Source: Candidatus Aminicenantota bacterium (GTDB taxonomy: Bacteria; Acidobacteriota; Aminicenantia; S016-38). From it: a stretch of 16,280 bases of DNA. Location: assembly GCA_027062035.1 (NCBI GenBank), contig JAMOUL010000036.1, positions 1 to 16,280 on the forward strand. The letters run 5' to 3'. The notes under the pieces are model-generated. The model did not search any database and had not been told where the DNA came from. It was given only the letters and a program-made list of their open reading frames with translations. Both the position numbers and the translations under genes were made by a program. Within the stretch, counting starts at the first letter, position 1; the number at the start of each line of letters is the position of its first letter. Below are positions 8,601 through 14,795 of the stretch, one piece after another.

Positions 8601-9004
8601 TTTCTTTCCCATGCAGAAAAAAGTTCAAAATCGGAGACAATGATCACGTTTTTGCTATCAGGCGTCCATCCTATAACAGTTGTCCTGCCTCCGTCGAAGG
8701 TTAAGCGTTTCGGCATTCCCCCCTCTACTGGAATAACATACACAGCATTTACACCGTCGTAGTTACCGTTGAATGCAATCCATTTTCCATCGGGGGATAT
8801 CCTGGCATTGGATTCTACACCTGGATAGGAAGTCAATCTTATAGCTGTTCCCCCGTTTTCGCCGGTAATCCAGAGGTCTTCATCATAAGTAAATACAATT
8901 TTTCCATGCCCTATATCGGGATAGCTCATATACCTGGCTATTCCGGCGAATCCCATGAAAACCAGAGTAAAGGAGAGAAATAAAAATCGAATTGGATTTT
9001 TCAT
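5699..9004 (-). CDS. Exported tricorn-type serine protease (S41 family)
   Basis: The 1101-residue protein has the tricorn layout. An N-terminal hydrophobic signal or anchor (about 5-24) is followed by TolB/WD40-like beta-propeller repeats with recurring SPDGK motifs (about 28-680). Then come the C1 helical segment, a PDZ domain (about 778-858) and the C2 S41 peptidase domain (about 880-1075). Residues matching the archaeal tricorn tetrad are present: S756-H757 in VSHSY, nucleophile S983 in CGSDGE and E1042 in VENHG. Archaeal tricorn degrades peptides downstream of the proteasome in the cytosol. The export signal here implies an envelope or periplasmic role in peptide turnover. The ATG at 9004 is preferred because AGGAGG (9009-9014) lies 4 bases away; a GTG at 9007 is only 1 base away. 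Its promoter at 9034-9062 is divergent from the diguanylate cyclase gene. Length and active-site residues look intact. Confidence 0.93.
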   Translation of the reverse strand: MKNPIRFLFLSFTLVFMGFAGIARYMSYPDIGHGKIVFTYDEDLWITGENGGTAIRLTSYPGVESNARISPDGKWIAFNGNYDGVNAVYVIPVEGGMPKRLTFDGGRTTVIGWTPDSKNVIIVSDFELFSAWERKAYTVSLEGGYPQPLPLPRAVYLSFSPDGKRIAYNDRGRPEYYWHRYKGGQYTRIWVANPAERSYKLITRYIGKNAYPIWIGKRIYFMSDRWEGVRNLFSIDPDNPRDIKRHTSFKRDIAYLSCGDGKIVFTEKGEIWVFNPLTDSLKKIVVKVSNDYWRLIPKTINPKKYIHYVDIDNNGKKFLLEARGDIFLISPRTGEAINLTKTPGIREMYPVFSPDGKKIAFFSDRTGEYELYELDITTGRQRRITRGLHTYPYHPEWSPSGEWMVFSTKDLEIYIVNVKTGKLRLIDKNRYLKNDEFSWEMSDYAWSPDSKWLAFSKTAFNRNNVIYLYSLETGLKKAITTDFFDNYNPTFSPDGKYLYFLSNRNYMDILVDYLEDNHVINNPTKIMVVQLRSGEKPPFYKETLREELYGKNKVDTKPASAKRAKEKPLVRIDLAGIENRIFEVPVKPGNYFYLKAAKGKLIYLSLPFVTMNDYDYFFVLPMFPHYNLNVFDIKSRKSRQLGKMAFYRLSFNGQNIAIMAGEKVYSSSVDKLFSSGKLSGRVNLANLSYRIDYRAEWEQIFQEAWRLYRDFFYDPEMHGMDWNKVRKLTEEIIPYVTSRNQLNWILINMAGSLCVSHSYIFGGDTKMEVKVDRKVRRPASLGVDFTFKNGYPVFRKIYPGRSWEKGHQSPLMRPDIKVKEGDYLLAINGMDLKNKNPLKYLQVLPGEKVEITVNSLPSYKGSKTYIIKPVFSDKVLRYDNWVDGNARYVEQKTGGKVGYMHIRDMMTRGLADFERYFRAYRYKKALIIDARYNGGGYDEYMIIDKLERKLFAFSRVRHFEPMLYPGSVHPGPKILLVNENCGSDGEVFTAHFKSRKLGVVIGVPTWGGLVGIINPIRTIDNGIIYQSNVGFYNAKTRKWIVENHGEDPDIYQDQDPIDLLMGKDTQLERAIKEALKQLKEHPVKLTPPPPYSKKSSGFPKK

Positions 9005-9033
9005 CACGCCTCCTAATTTTTTCCTTAAAAAGC

Positions 9034-9062
9034 ATTATATTATTCAATAGAAAAAGACTCAA
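9034..9062 (-). promoter_or_regulatory. Sigma70-type promoter of the tricorn-like gene
   Basis: On the minus strand TTGAGT (9062-9057), a 17-base spacer and a perfect TATAAT (9039-9034) predict a transcript start about 20-25 bases before the ATG. The AGGAGG ribosome site lies in that short leader. Confidence 0.75.
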
Positions 9063-9066
9063 AAAT

Positions 9067-9094
9067 TTGTCATTTCCCTCTGCCGTGCTAAAAT
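9067..9094 (+). promoter_or_regulatory. Sigma70-type promoter of the diguanylate cyclase gene
   Basis: TTGTCA (9067-9072), a 16-base spacer and TAAAAT (9089-9094) give 5/6 matches to each consensus hexamer. The predicted start near 9101 leaves a leader of about 70 bases. Its -35 lies only 4 bases from the -35 of the divergent promoter, so the two polymerases could interfere or share one regulator. Confidence 0.65.
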
Positions 9095-9121
9095 TTAACT
9101 GTGGTTTTTAGATAAGGAGAA

Positions 9122-9145
9122 AAGTTCAACATTTTTTCTGAACTT
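9122..9145 (+). promoter_or_regulatory. Inverted repeat in the diguanylate cyclase leader
   Basis: AAGTTCA (9122-9128) and TGAACTT (9139-9145) are exact inverted repeats around a 10-base T-rich loop. They lie downstream of the predicted transcript start, just after an AAGGAG (9114-9119) and 26 bases before the ATG. It could be an operator site (dyad) or an RNA hairpin affecting translation, since the only strong SD-like sequence lies on the far side of it. Confidence 0.4.
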
Positions 9146-9171
9146 AGAAAAGCACGAAAACAAGATGTAAG

Positions 9172-10890
9172 ATGAAGAAAAAGGCCATTATTTTTATTTT
9201 CCTGGCTGTTTTTATTAGCAGTTTTGCCATATTTATTTTCATGGGGGCGAATTCTGAGTTGATTCTATCCAGAATGATAGAATCCTATGAAAAAAACACT
9301 CTGAGTTCTCTGGAAGAACGAATTAAAATATTCCACAAAATTCTGCTCATCTTCGAGAAGGATATGGTTAAGAAATCAAGGATAGCCATAAAAAATATAG
9401 CCAGAGAGCTTGGAAAAACAGATCCCACATCATTTACCCCGGCTCAATTGAAGACCCTTGCACTTGAAAATGGGGTGGACGAGATTTATCTTATAGGAAA
9501 GGATGGAAAAATTTTTAACTCATCCTTTACCCCTGATATTGGCCTTAACCTTTTCGCTCTGAGCGATGATTTTAGAGAATTTCTGAAGACAGTATTTGGA
9601 AGGGGAAGGGTATTCACCGGGCGTATAGATATTTCTACCAAGACAGGTGCGTTAAACCTTTATACCTATTATAGTCCTTCCGGGAAAGATTACATAGTGG
9701 AAACTTCCATATATGTGAAGGAATACGTAAGTAGAAACTACACTTCAGCCTACTATAAGTATTTTTTCGATGATTTTTTCAAGTCATTACCTGGAAAGGG
9801 TGATTATCTAAGATACGTAAATATTTATCATGTTTCGGATTTTAGGGCTATGTGCATTAACAATCCCGGGGTTGTTAGTGATAAGAGTAAGATTTTTTTC
9901 GAGAGGCTCAGGAAAGGAGAGGTAATAAAAGAGAAAAAAGGCAGGTTATTGGTTGTTTATAAAAGGGTTGATATTGGGGAGGAAGGTTTTGACTGGGTAA
10001 CGGGAAAATACATTGAGGCTGGATTTGACTTTGGATTTCTTAATGCTTACCGCATTAAAATTTTAATTTATTCAATGCTTATATTCCTTTTGATTGTTCT
10101 TTCCTTTTCTTTGATCTTTTCCCGTTTGATGGATAAACATTTTATTAACAGGTTTTTGATTATAAACAACGCCATAAATCTTATAGCAAAGGGAGATTTT
10201 GATAAAAGGCTTGATGTGGAAGGAGATGATGAACTTGCCCAGATGGCGGGTAATATAAATAAGATGGCGGAGGCCATAAAAGCTTCCCATGAACTTCTCG
10301 AGGAGAAGGTGAGGGAAAGAACACTGGACCTGGAAAAGAAAAATAAAGAACTGGAAATTGCCAGAAAGAAACTCGAAACTCTTTCGCGAATTGATCCCTT
10401 AACCGGCTTGCTGAACAGAAGAGCGATGCTCGAAAAAATAGAACAGGAAAAGGTGCGGTTTCAGAGAAATAATAGACCCTTTGTTTTACTTATGATGGAT
10501 ATAGATGATTTTAAGTATTTCAATGATACATTCGGTCATGAGTGTGGGGATACTGTTTTAAGAGAGGTGTCAAAGCTTACCAGGGGCCTTGTTAGAGCTC
10601 AGGATTCTATAAGCAGGTGGGGTGGGGATGAATTCCTGCTGTTGTTACCTGAGACTGACCTTAAAGGAGGGAGAGTGGTGGCTGAGACAATAAAGAGGGA
10701 ACTTCTGAAGATGAAATTTAAGTACAGAGGTAGAGAATGCCAGGTTAGAGCTACTTTTGGGGTGAGTGTTTACGACAATGTAAACAAAACAATAGAGGAA
10801 TGTTTGAGGGAGGCTGACCAGGCTCTTTATGCAGGAAAACAGAGGGGGAAGAATAGAGTGGAAATTTTTGTTAAGGGGAAAACAATTTGA
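9172..10890 (+). CDS. Membrane-bound diguanylate cyclase with extracytoplasmic sensor and HAMP domain
   Basis: This protein converts two GTP to cyclic di-GMP at the inner membrane. The 572 residues run as follows: TM1 (about 5-25), a Cache-like extracytoplasmic sensor (about 30-285, with the YLIGKDGKIFNSS segment), TM2 (about 297-317), a HAMP domain (about 318-370), a coiled-coil linker (about 375-405) and a GGDEF domain (about 410-570). The metal-binding DIDDF starts at D443, followed by the substrate-binding FNDTFGHECGD. The signature is W-GGDEF (484-488), so it should be active. RAQD (475-478) sits exactly five residues before GGDEF, which is the product-inhibition I-site. The ATG at 9172 has no good SD close by. 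It is the first gene of the co-directional c-di-GMP cluster. The next promoter starts 2 bases after its stop and no terminator intervenes, so read-through is likely. The sensor ligand is unknown. Confidence 0.93.
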   Translation: MKKKAIIFIFLAVFISSFAIFIFMGANSELILSRMIESYEKNTLSSLEERIKIFHKILLIFEKDMVKKSRIAIKNIARELGKTDPTSFTPAQLKTLALENGVDEIYLIGKDGKIFNSSFTPDIGLNLFALSDDFREFLKTVFGRGRVFTGRIDISTKTGALNLYTYYSPSGKDYIVETSIYVKEYVSRNYTSAYYKYFFDDFFKSLPGKGDYLRYVNIYHVSDFRAMCINNPGVVSDKSKIFFERLRKGEVIKEKKGRLLVVYKRVDIGEEGFDWVTGKYIEAGFDFGFLNAYRIKILIYSMLIFLLIVLSFSLIFSRLMDKHFINRFLIINNAINLIAKGDFDKRLDVEGDDELAQMAGNINKMAEAIKASHELLEEKVRERTLDLEKKNKELEIARKKLETLSRIDPLTGLLNRRAMLEKIEQEKVRFQRNNRPFVLLMMDIDDFKYFNDTFGHECGDTVLREVSKLTRGLVRAQDSISRWGGDEFLLLLPETDLKGGRVVAETIKRELLKMKFKYRGRECQVRATFGVSVYDNVNKTIEECLREADQALYAGKQRGKNRVEIFVKGKTI

Positions 10891-10892
10891 GA

Positions 10893-10920
10893 TTGAAATG
10901 GAAAAAAGAAATGGTATAAT
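10893..10920 (+). promoter_or_regulatory. Strong extended -10 promoter for the export gene cluster
   Basis: TTGAAA (10893-10898), a 16-base spacer and a perfect TATAAT (10915-10920) preceded by TGG (extended -10, 10912-10914). The -35 begins 2 bases after the cyclase stop codon. The predicted start near 10927 gives a leader of about 100 bases. I saw no match to a c-di-GMP riboswitch in that leader. Confidence 0.75.
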
Positions 10921-11028
10921 TACCTCCAGAAAACTTTTATGTTTTTAAATACTTAAAGAATAAAGGAGTTTTTTAAGGTATGTTTTTTGCAAATTATTTC
11001 TTAAGTAAGGGAAAAAGAAGGTTAAGTT

Positions 11029-13425
11029 ATGAAGCAAAATTTTTCGGTAGCGCTTTTCTTTTGTTTATTTTTTTGGGTGGTTTCTTCGAACCTTTTGGCC
11101 TTTGGAATTCAGTTTCAATCGGTGGATCATGAGAAGTTAACCAGGTTAGTTTTTCTTGCTGACGGGCCATTTGAGTACGAAGTTGTAGCAGAAGATGATA
11201 GGACCATCACTCTTTTCGTCGATAGAGAAATCCATAAGTTTGAGTTCCTGGATCCTGTTCAGCAGTCCCGGTTTATAGAGAATATCAGTTATGAGGCGAA
11301 AAAGGGCAGAAGTCGCATTTTTATCCGCTTAAAATCCCCATTCAGTCTTGTTAGACACTTCTATCTTAAAGTTCCCTTTAGGGTGGTAATTGACCTGAAT
11401 CGTTACGGCGATCAGCTCAAGAAGCCCCGGGTTTCCACTCCTGCTCTTACGGAAAAACAGGAAGATCTAAATAACCTCCTCAAAAAGTATCGGTACTTAA
11501 TGGAGGAAACCTTTAAAGATGAAGGAAAACTGAATGCAGCTCAAGCACTTCTTAATGTTGAGTCACCCATGCCTTCGAAGACCGATATGGAGAATATACT
11601 TTCTTCCAGGGAAGCACATTTGCTTAAGAATGATATTGGATTGAAGTTGATAGGCGATTACGCGTATAACTCCAGTCTTGGTATTACAGACGTAGACGAA
11701 GGGCCATACAAATGGAGAACACGTGTGGGTGTGGATTGGGATTTACTTCGCGATGGACTATTAAAACGAAAAAGACAGAAAAAGCTTCTTAAAAAGCAAA
11801 TGGAAGTAGAAGACCTTCAGAGCATAATGGATAAGAGAAGAGAGAACTATTATTATCTCAGGAACCTGATAATTTACCTTTTCAGTCAGGATAAAATTCG
11901 AAATTTAGAAAAGAGAAAAAAGATTTTGAGAGAACTCCTGGTACTTTCCAGAAGAAAATATTTTCAGAATAGGATATTTCTTGAGGAAACCATTAAGCTG
12001 GAACGTGATCTTGCCAGGGTAGAAAATCTTCTCGATAACTACCTTAAATACAGAAAAGAGTTCGTAACATATTCAGACCTTAATGCCATTTCCATTACTT
12101 CCAGTGACCTTCCTGTGGTTAGTATAGACATAGATGCCCTATTGAAAGAGCTTGATATGCCACCTGGATTATCGGAGATTCTTCGTTTAAATCAGGAGCA
12201 GGTAAACTTAAAATACAGTTTCTGGAAGGATGTAAGGCTGAAATTATGGCTATATTATTACTATTACAACCGTGTGGTTACCACAAATAACTTCTTCTCC
12301 ATGGGAGTCCAGATAAATATTCCATTTCCATTCTCGCTTCAGAGTAGAAGGGAAATAAAAAAGGCAGAAAGCGAGCTTTTCAGGACGAAATTTGAACGAA
12401 TGGTACATGCAAATGTCCTTGAAGCCATGAATTCCTATGATGAATACAAATATAAAATGGATGATCTGATAAATTTCCTTAATAAAAGGAGAATTTTACA
12501 GGTAAGGTTGAAGAGAGCTCAAATCGAACACGAATTTGGAGCAAGAAGAATTTCATATTGGGATGTTTTGAATATAGTGAAGCAGCTGCTTGAAGTGGAT
12601 TATGAGATATACCATATTCGTCAAGAAATGTACCTGAGGATGATAAAAATGTTCAGGAACTATGGCGGGAAAAATATCGGGAAGTTTTTGAGGAAGGCCA
12701 ATCTTGGGGAATTTCAGCGAATAGATATTTACAGGGGTAAAAGATATTTATATGTCTGGTCCCGTAGTTTTAATGACCTGGACAATGAATTTTTCATTCA
12801 ATTTCTAAAGGTCAGAGAAATAGACAATGTGCTCATTTCTGTAGGTAAAGCAACAAATATGTCGAAATTAAAAGCTTTCCTTGAAAGGGCTGCTCAGAAA
12901 CATATAGCCGTTTATGCATTGTTTTCTTCCAATCAATGGATAAATCCATCCCATTTTCATGAGATAAAAACGCGTCTATCCATTACTAACAGGTTGAAAT
13001 TCAGGGGAGTTCACATTGACATTGAACCCCACACTCTTCCTGACTGGAATAGACATATGAAGAAATACATGAGTAATTATCAGAAAATGCTGGAGATTGT
13101 AAAATCCCATTTGCAACCCGAACAGGAACTTTCTGTGGCTATACCATTTTCCAGTTATAATGCTTATTCCAGGATTGTTTTCCCTCTGGTAGACAGAGTT
13201 TTTGTTATGGTTTACGGTTCCTCTAATTTTGATGTTAAGAAAATAAAGAGAAAGATGGGTACATATATTAAAGATTACAGAGACAGGATAGTTATAACCC
13301 TTCGTCCTGCAGATTTTAAAGATGAACTGGAGATGGAGGATTTCATAGATAGGTTATTTGAATCCGGTTATTTTGGTGCCTTTGCTTTTCATGATATAGA
13401 AAAACTTTTAAGAGTGGGAGGTTGA
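11029..13425 (+). CDS. Exported fusion: AMIN-like, TolC-like outer-membrane factor and glycosidase-like TIM barrel
   Basis: The 798-residue protein has a signal peptide (about 1-24, ending SNLLA). An AMIN-like beta domain follows (about 27-123, closing with PFRVVIDL); such domains bind envelope glycans in other exported proteins. Residues about 145-550 read as two outer-membrane-factor repeats. Each has a beta pair (about 202-235 and 403-434) flanked by long coiled helices, enough for a TolC-style trimeric channel. Residues about 562-798 resemble a GH18-like TIM barrel: strand LYVWSRS, then GVHIDIEPH with D664 and E666 as acid candidates, then RVFVMVYGS, and a final GAFAFHD strand. The glycan substrate is unknown, and catalysis is not assured because the full DxxDxDxE motif is not present. 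SD AGAAGG (11016-11021) lies 7 bases before the ATG. The adaptor gene starts 1 base after the stop, implying translational coupling. Each module is moderately supported; the combination is unusual. Confidence 0.65.
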   Translation: MKQNFSVALFFCLFFWVVSSNLLAFGIQFQSVDHEKLTRLVFLADGPFEYEVVAEDDRTITLFVDREIHKFEFLDPVQQSRFIENISYEAKKGRSRIFIRLKSPFSLVRHFYLKVPFRVVIDLNRYGDQLKKPRVSTPALTEKQEDLNNLLKKYRYLMEETFKDEGKLNAAQALLNVESPMPSKTDMENILSSREAHLLKNDIGLKLIGDYAYNSSLGITDVDEGPYKWRTRVGVDWDLLRDGLLKRKRQKKLLKKQMEVEDLQSIMDKRRENYYYLRNLIIYLFSQDKIRNLEKRKKILRELLVLSRRKYFQNRIFLEETIKLERDLARVENLLDNYLKYRKEFVTYSDLNAISITSSDLPVVSIDIDALLKELDMPPGLSEILRLNQEQVNLKYSFWKDVRLKLWLYYYYYNRVVTTNNFFSMGVQINIPFPFSLQSRREIKKAESELFRTKFERMVHANVLEAMNSYDEYKYKMDDLINFLNKRRILQVRLKRAQIEHEFGARRISYWDVLNIVKQLLEVDYEIYHIRQEMYLRMIKMFRNYGGKNIGKFLRKANLGEFQRIDIYRGKRYLYVWSRSFNDLDNEFFIQFLKVREIDNVLISVGKATNMSKLKAFLERAAQKHIAVYALFSSNQWINPSHFHEIKTRLSITNRLKFRGVHIDIEPHTLPDWNRHMKKYMSNYQKMLEIVKSHLQPEQELSVAIPFSSYNAYSRIVFPLVDRVFVMVYGSSNFDVKKIKRKMGTYIKDYRDRIVITLRPADFKDELEMEDFIDRLFESGYFGAFAFHDIEKLLRVGG

Positions 13426-13426
13426 T

Positions 13427-14785
13427 ATGCGTTTAAGGAAAAGAACCCAACATGTCTCAGGTGTTGGTGAGGATTCCGGCGCAAAAAGGAAGATCAATAT
13501 AGGAAGATATTTGTATTTTCTGATTTTTGCGTTAATTATGGTCTTTCTTGTTGTAAAGTGGGGAAAGGGATTTGTTTACGTGAAGGGATATGGACAGATA
13601 AAGATTTCCAGACTTAATGTTCAGGAGATAACCGATATAAGAGTACTGAAAATGATGGTAGAAGAAGGTCAAAAGATAAAGAAGGGGGAAATTTTATTTT
13701 CCTTTACAAGGCGTCCCGAGTTTTTCCAGAAACTTCAGGTTTTTGACCTTCAGAATTTAAAAGGCTCCGGTGAATATATGAAATTTGAGGAACAATTGAG
13801 CAAGATGACCAAAGAATTAAATAAGAAGTTAAAGGAGAGAAGATTTCTTACTGAAGAGATCAGGAGAGCTCATGATGGTTACAGAAAACTCAAGAGGCTT
13901 GTGCTTTTAAAAATTGAGACAGAAGACAATCTGGAAAAGGCAAAGGAAAAATACATGAAATTGTTGCATCAGAGGACTCTGGTAAACGAAGAGATCCATT
14001 ATCTTTCTTCAAGGGTAAATCACCTGAGGCAGTTACTTCATGTAAGTGCTCAGACCCTGGACATGAAGCTGAACTGGAAGGATTTTTCCAGGTATACAGA
14101 GGTGGTGCTTTCAGGGTCAAGAATATTTAAATTTGAACTTTATAAAACCGATGGGAAACTGGAATTTCTCTTGAAGGATAGAATCTCCAATTACACTTAC
14201 GAGGGTGGAAAAGAAACATTCATAAAAGCAACCAATTTCGATATCAGGAAAAACAAAGTGGATGTTTTTCTGAAGGGGAACTTTAAAGTAAAATCCTGCG
14301 CTACTTATCTTTATCCTTACAGAATAATTGTACACCTTATGAGAGAATCAGGAGAGGCAGCTTCCGGAAGGGTTAGAATTAACTGTACACCTGTTATGGG
14401 TGAGGTGTTCAGGTCTCCCTTCACCGGAATGGTGACGAGAATATACTTTGACAATTATGAAGTTGCACTTAAGGGTGAAAAAATAATGGCCATATTCCAG
14501 CCAGGGGAGATCCATATAAAGGGCTTTTTCGAACAGAAGGATCTCAAATATCTTAAAACAGGCGATAGTGTAACCATAGAATTTCCAGATTCTTCAAAAT
14601 ACGAAGGAAAAATTGCCAGACTCTATTATGCTTCCCTGCCTTTACCACCTGAATTTCAGAAAAAATATGAACCCGTTCATCGAAGTATAGTGGCAGACAT
14701 TATTCCTGACAATTTCAACCTGATCAAGAACAAAGAAATTGAAAAGCTGAGCGTTACCCTATGGGTAAAAAAGAAAATATTTTAA
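13427..14785 (+). CDS. HlyD-like membrane-fusion protein with an inserted AMIN-like domain
   Basis: The 452-residue inner-membrane-anchored periplasmic adaptor has a short basic cytoplasmic N-terminus and one TM helix (about 28-43). Then come the first lipoyl half (about 55-92, VEEGQKIKKGEILFSF), a two-helix coiled-coil hairpin (about 115-208) and an AMIN-like domain (about 213-304, ending YPYRIIVHL). The second lipoyl half (about 320-356) holds SPFTGMV and ALKGEKIMAIFQP. A beta-barrel/MP region (about 360-452, GDSVTIEFPDSSKYEGKI) closes the protein. Adaptors of this kind bridge an inner-membrane exporter or synthase to a TolC-type channel; Alg44 of alginate secretion is a precedent linked to c-di-GMP. 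The inserted beta domain parallels the N-terminal domain of the preceding gene. SD GGGAGG lies 5 bases before the ATG, which is 1 base after the previous stop. The next gene follows after 10 bases. Confidence 0.78.
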   Translation: MRLRKRTQHVSGVGEDSGAKRKINIGRYLYFLIFALIMVFLVVKWGKGFVYVKGYGQIKISRLNVQEITDIRVLKMMVEEGQKIKKGEILFSFTRRPEFFQKLQVFDLQNLKGSGEYMKFEEQLSKMTKELNKKLKERRFLTEEIRRAHDGYRKLKRLVLLKIETEDNLEKAKEKYMKLLHQRTLVNEEIHYLSSRVNHLRQLLHVSAQTLDMKLNWKDFSRYTEVVLSGSRIFKFELYKTDGKLEFLLKDRISNYTYEGGKETFIKATNFDIRKNKVDVFLKGNFKVKSCATYLYPYRIIVHLMRESGEAASGRVRINCTPVMGEVFRSPFTGMVTRIYFDNYEVALKGEKIMAIFQPGEIHIKGFFEQKDLKYLKTGDSVTIEFPDSSKYEGKIARLYYASLPLPPEFQKKYEPVHRSIVADIIPDNFNLIKNKEIEKLSVTLWVKKKIF

Positions 14786-14795
14786 GGGGGAGAAA

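Noticed and set aside
10927..11028. Possible c-di-GMP riboswitch in the export-cluster leader
   Set aside because: The leader is T/A-rich, and I could not find the paired helices or conserved bases of GEMM-type riboswitches.
10980..11132. A 50-codon ORF with AAAGGAG upstream, overlapping the start of the channel-fusion gene in another frame
   Set aside because: The SD-to-ATG spacing (11 bases) is long. The hydrophobic part is only a frame-shifted reading of the real signal-peptide codons. The main gene has its own SD and start. No evidence for a real leader peptide.
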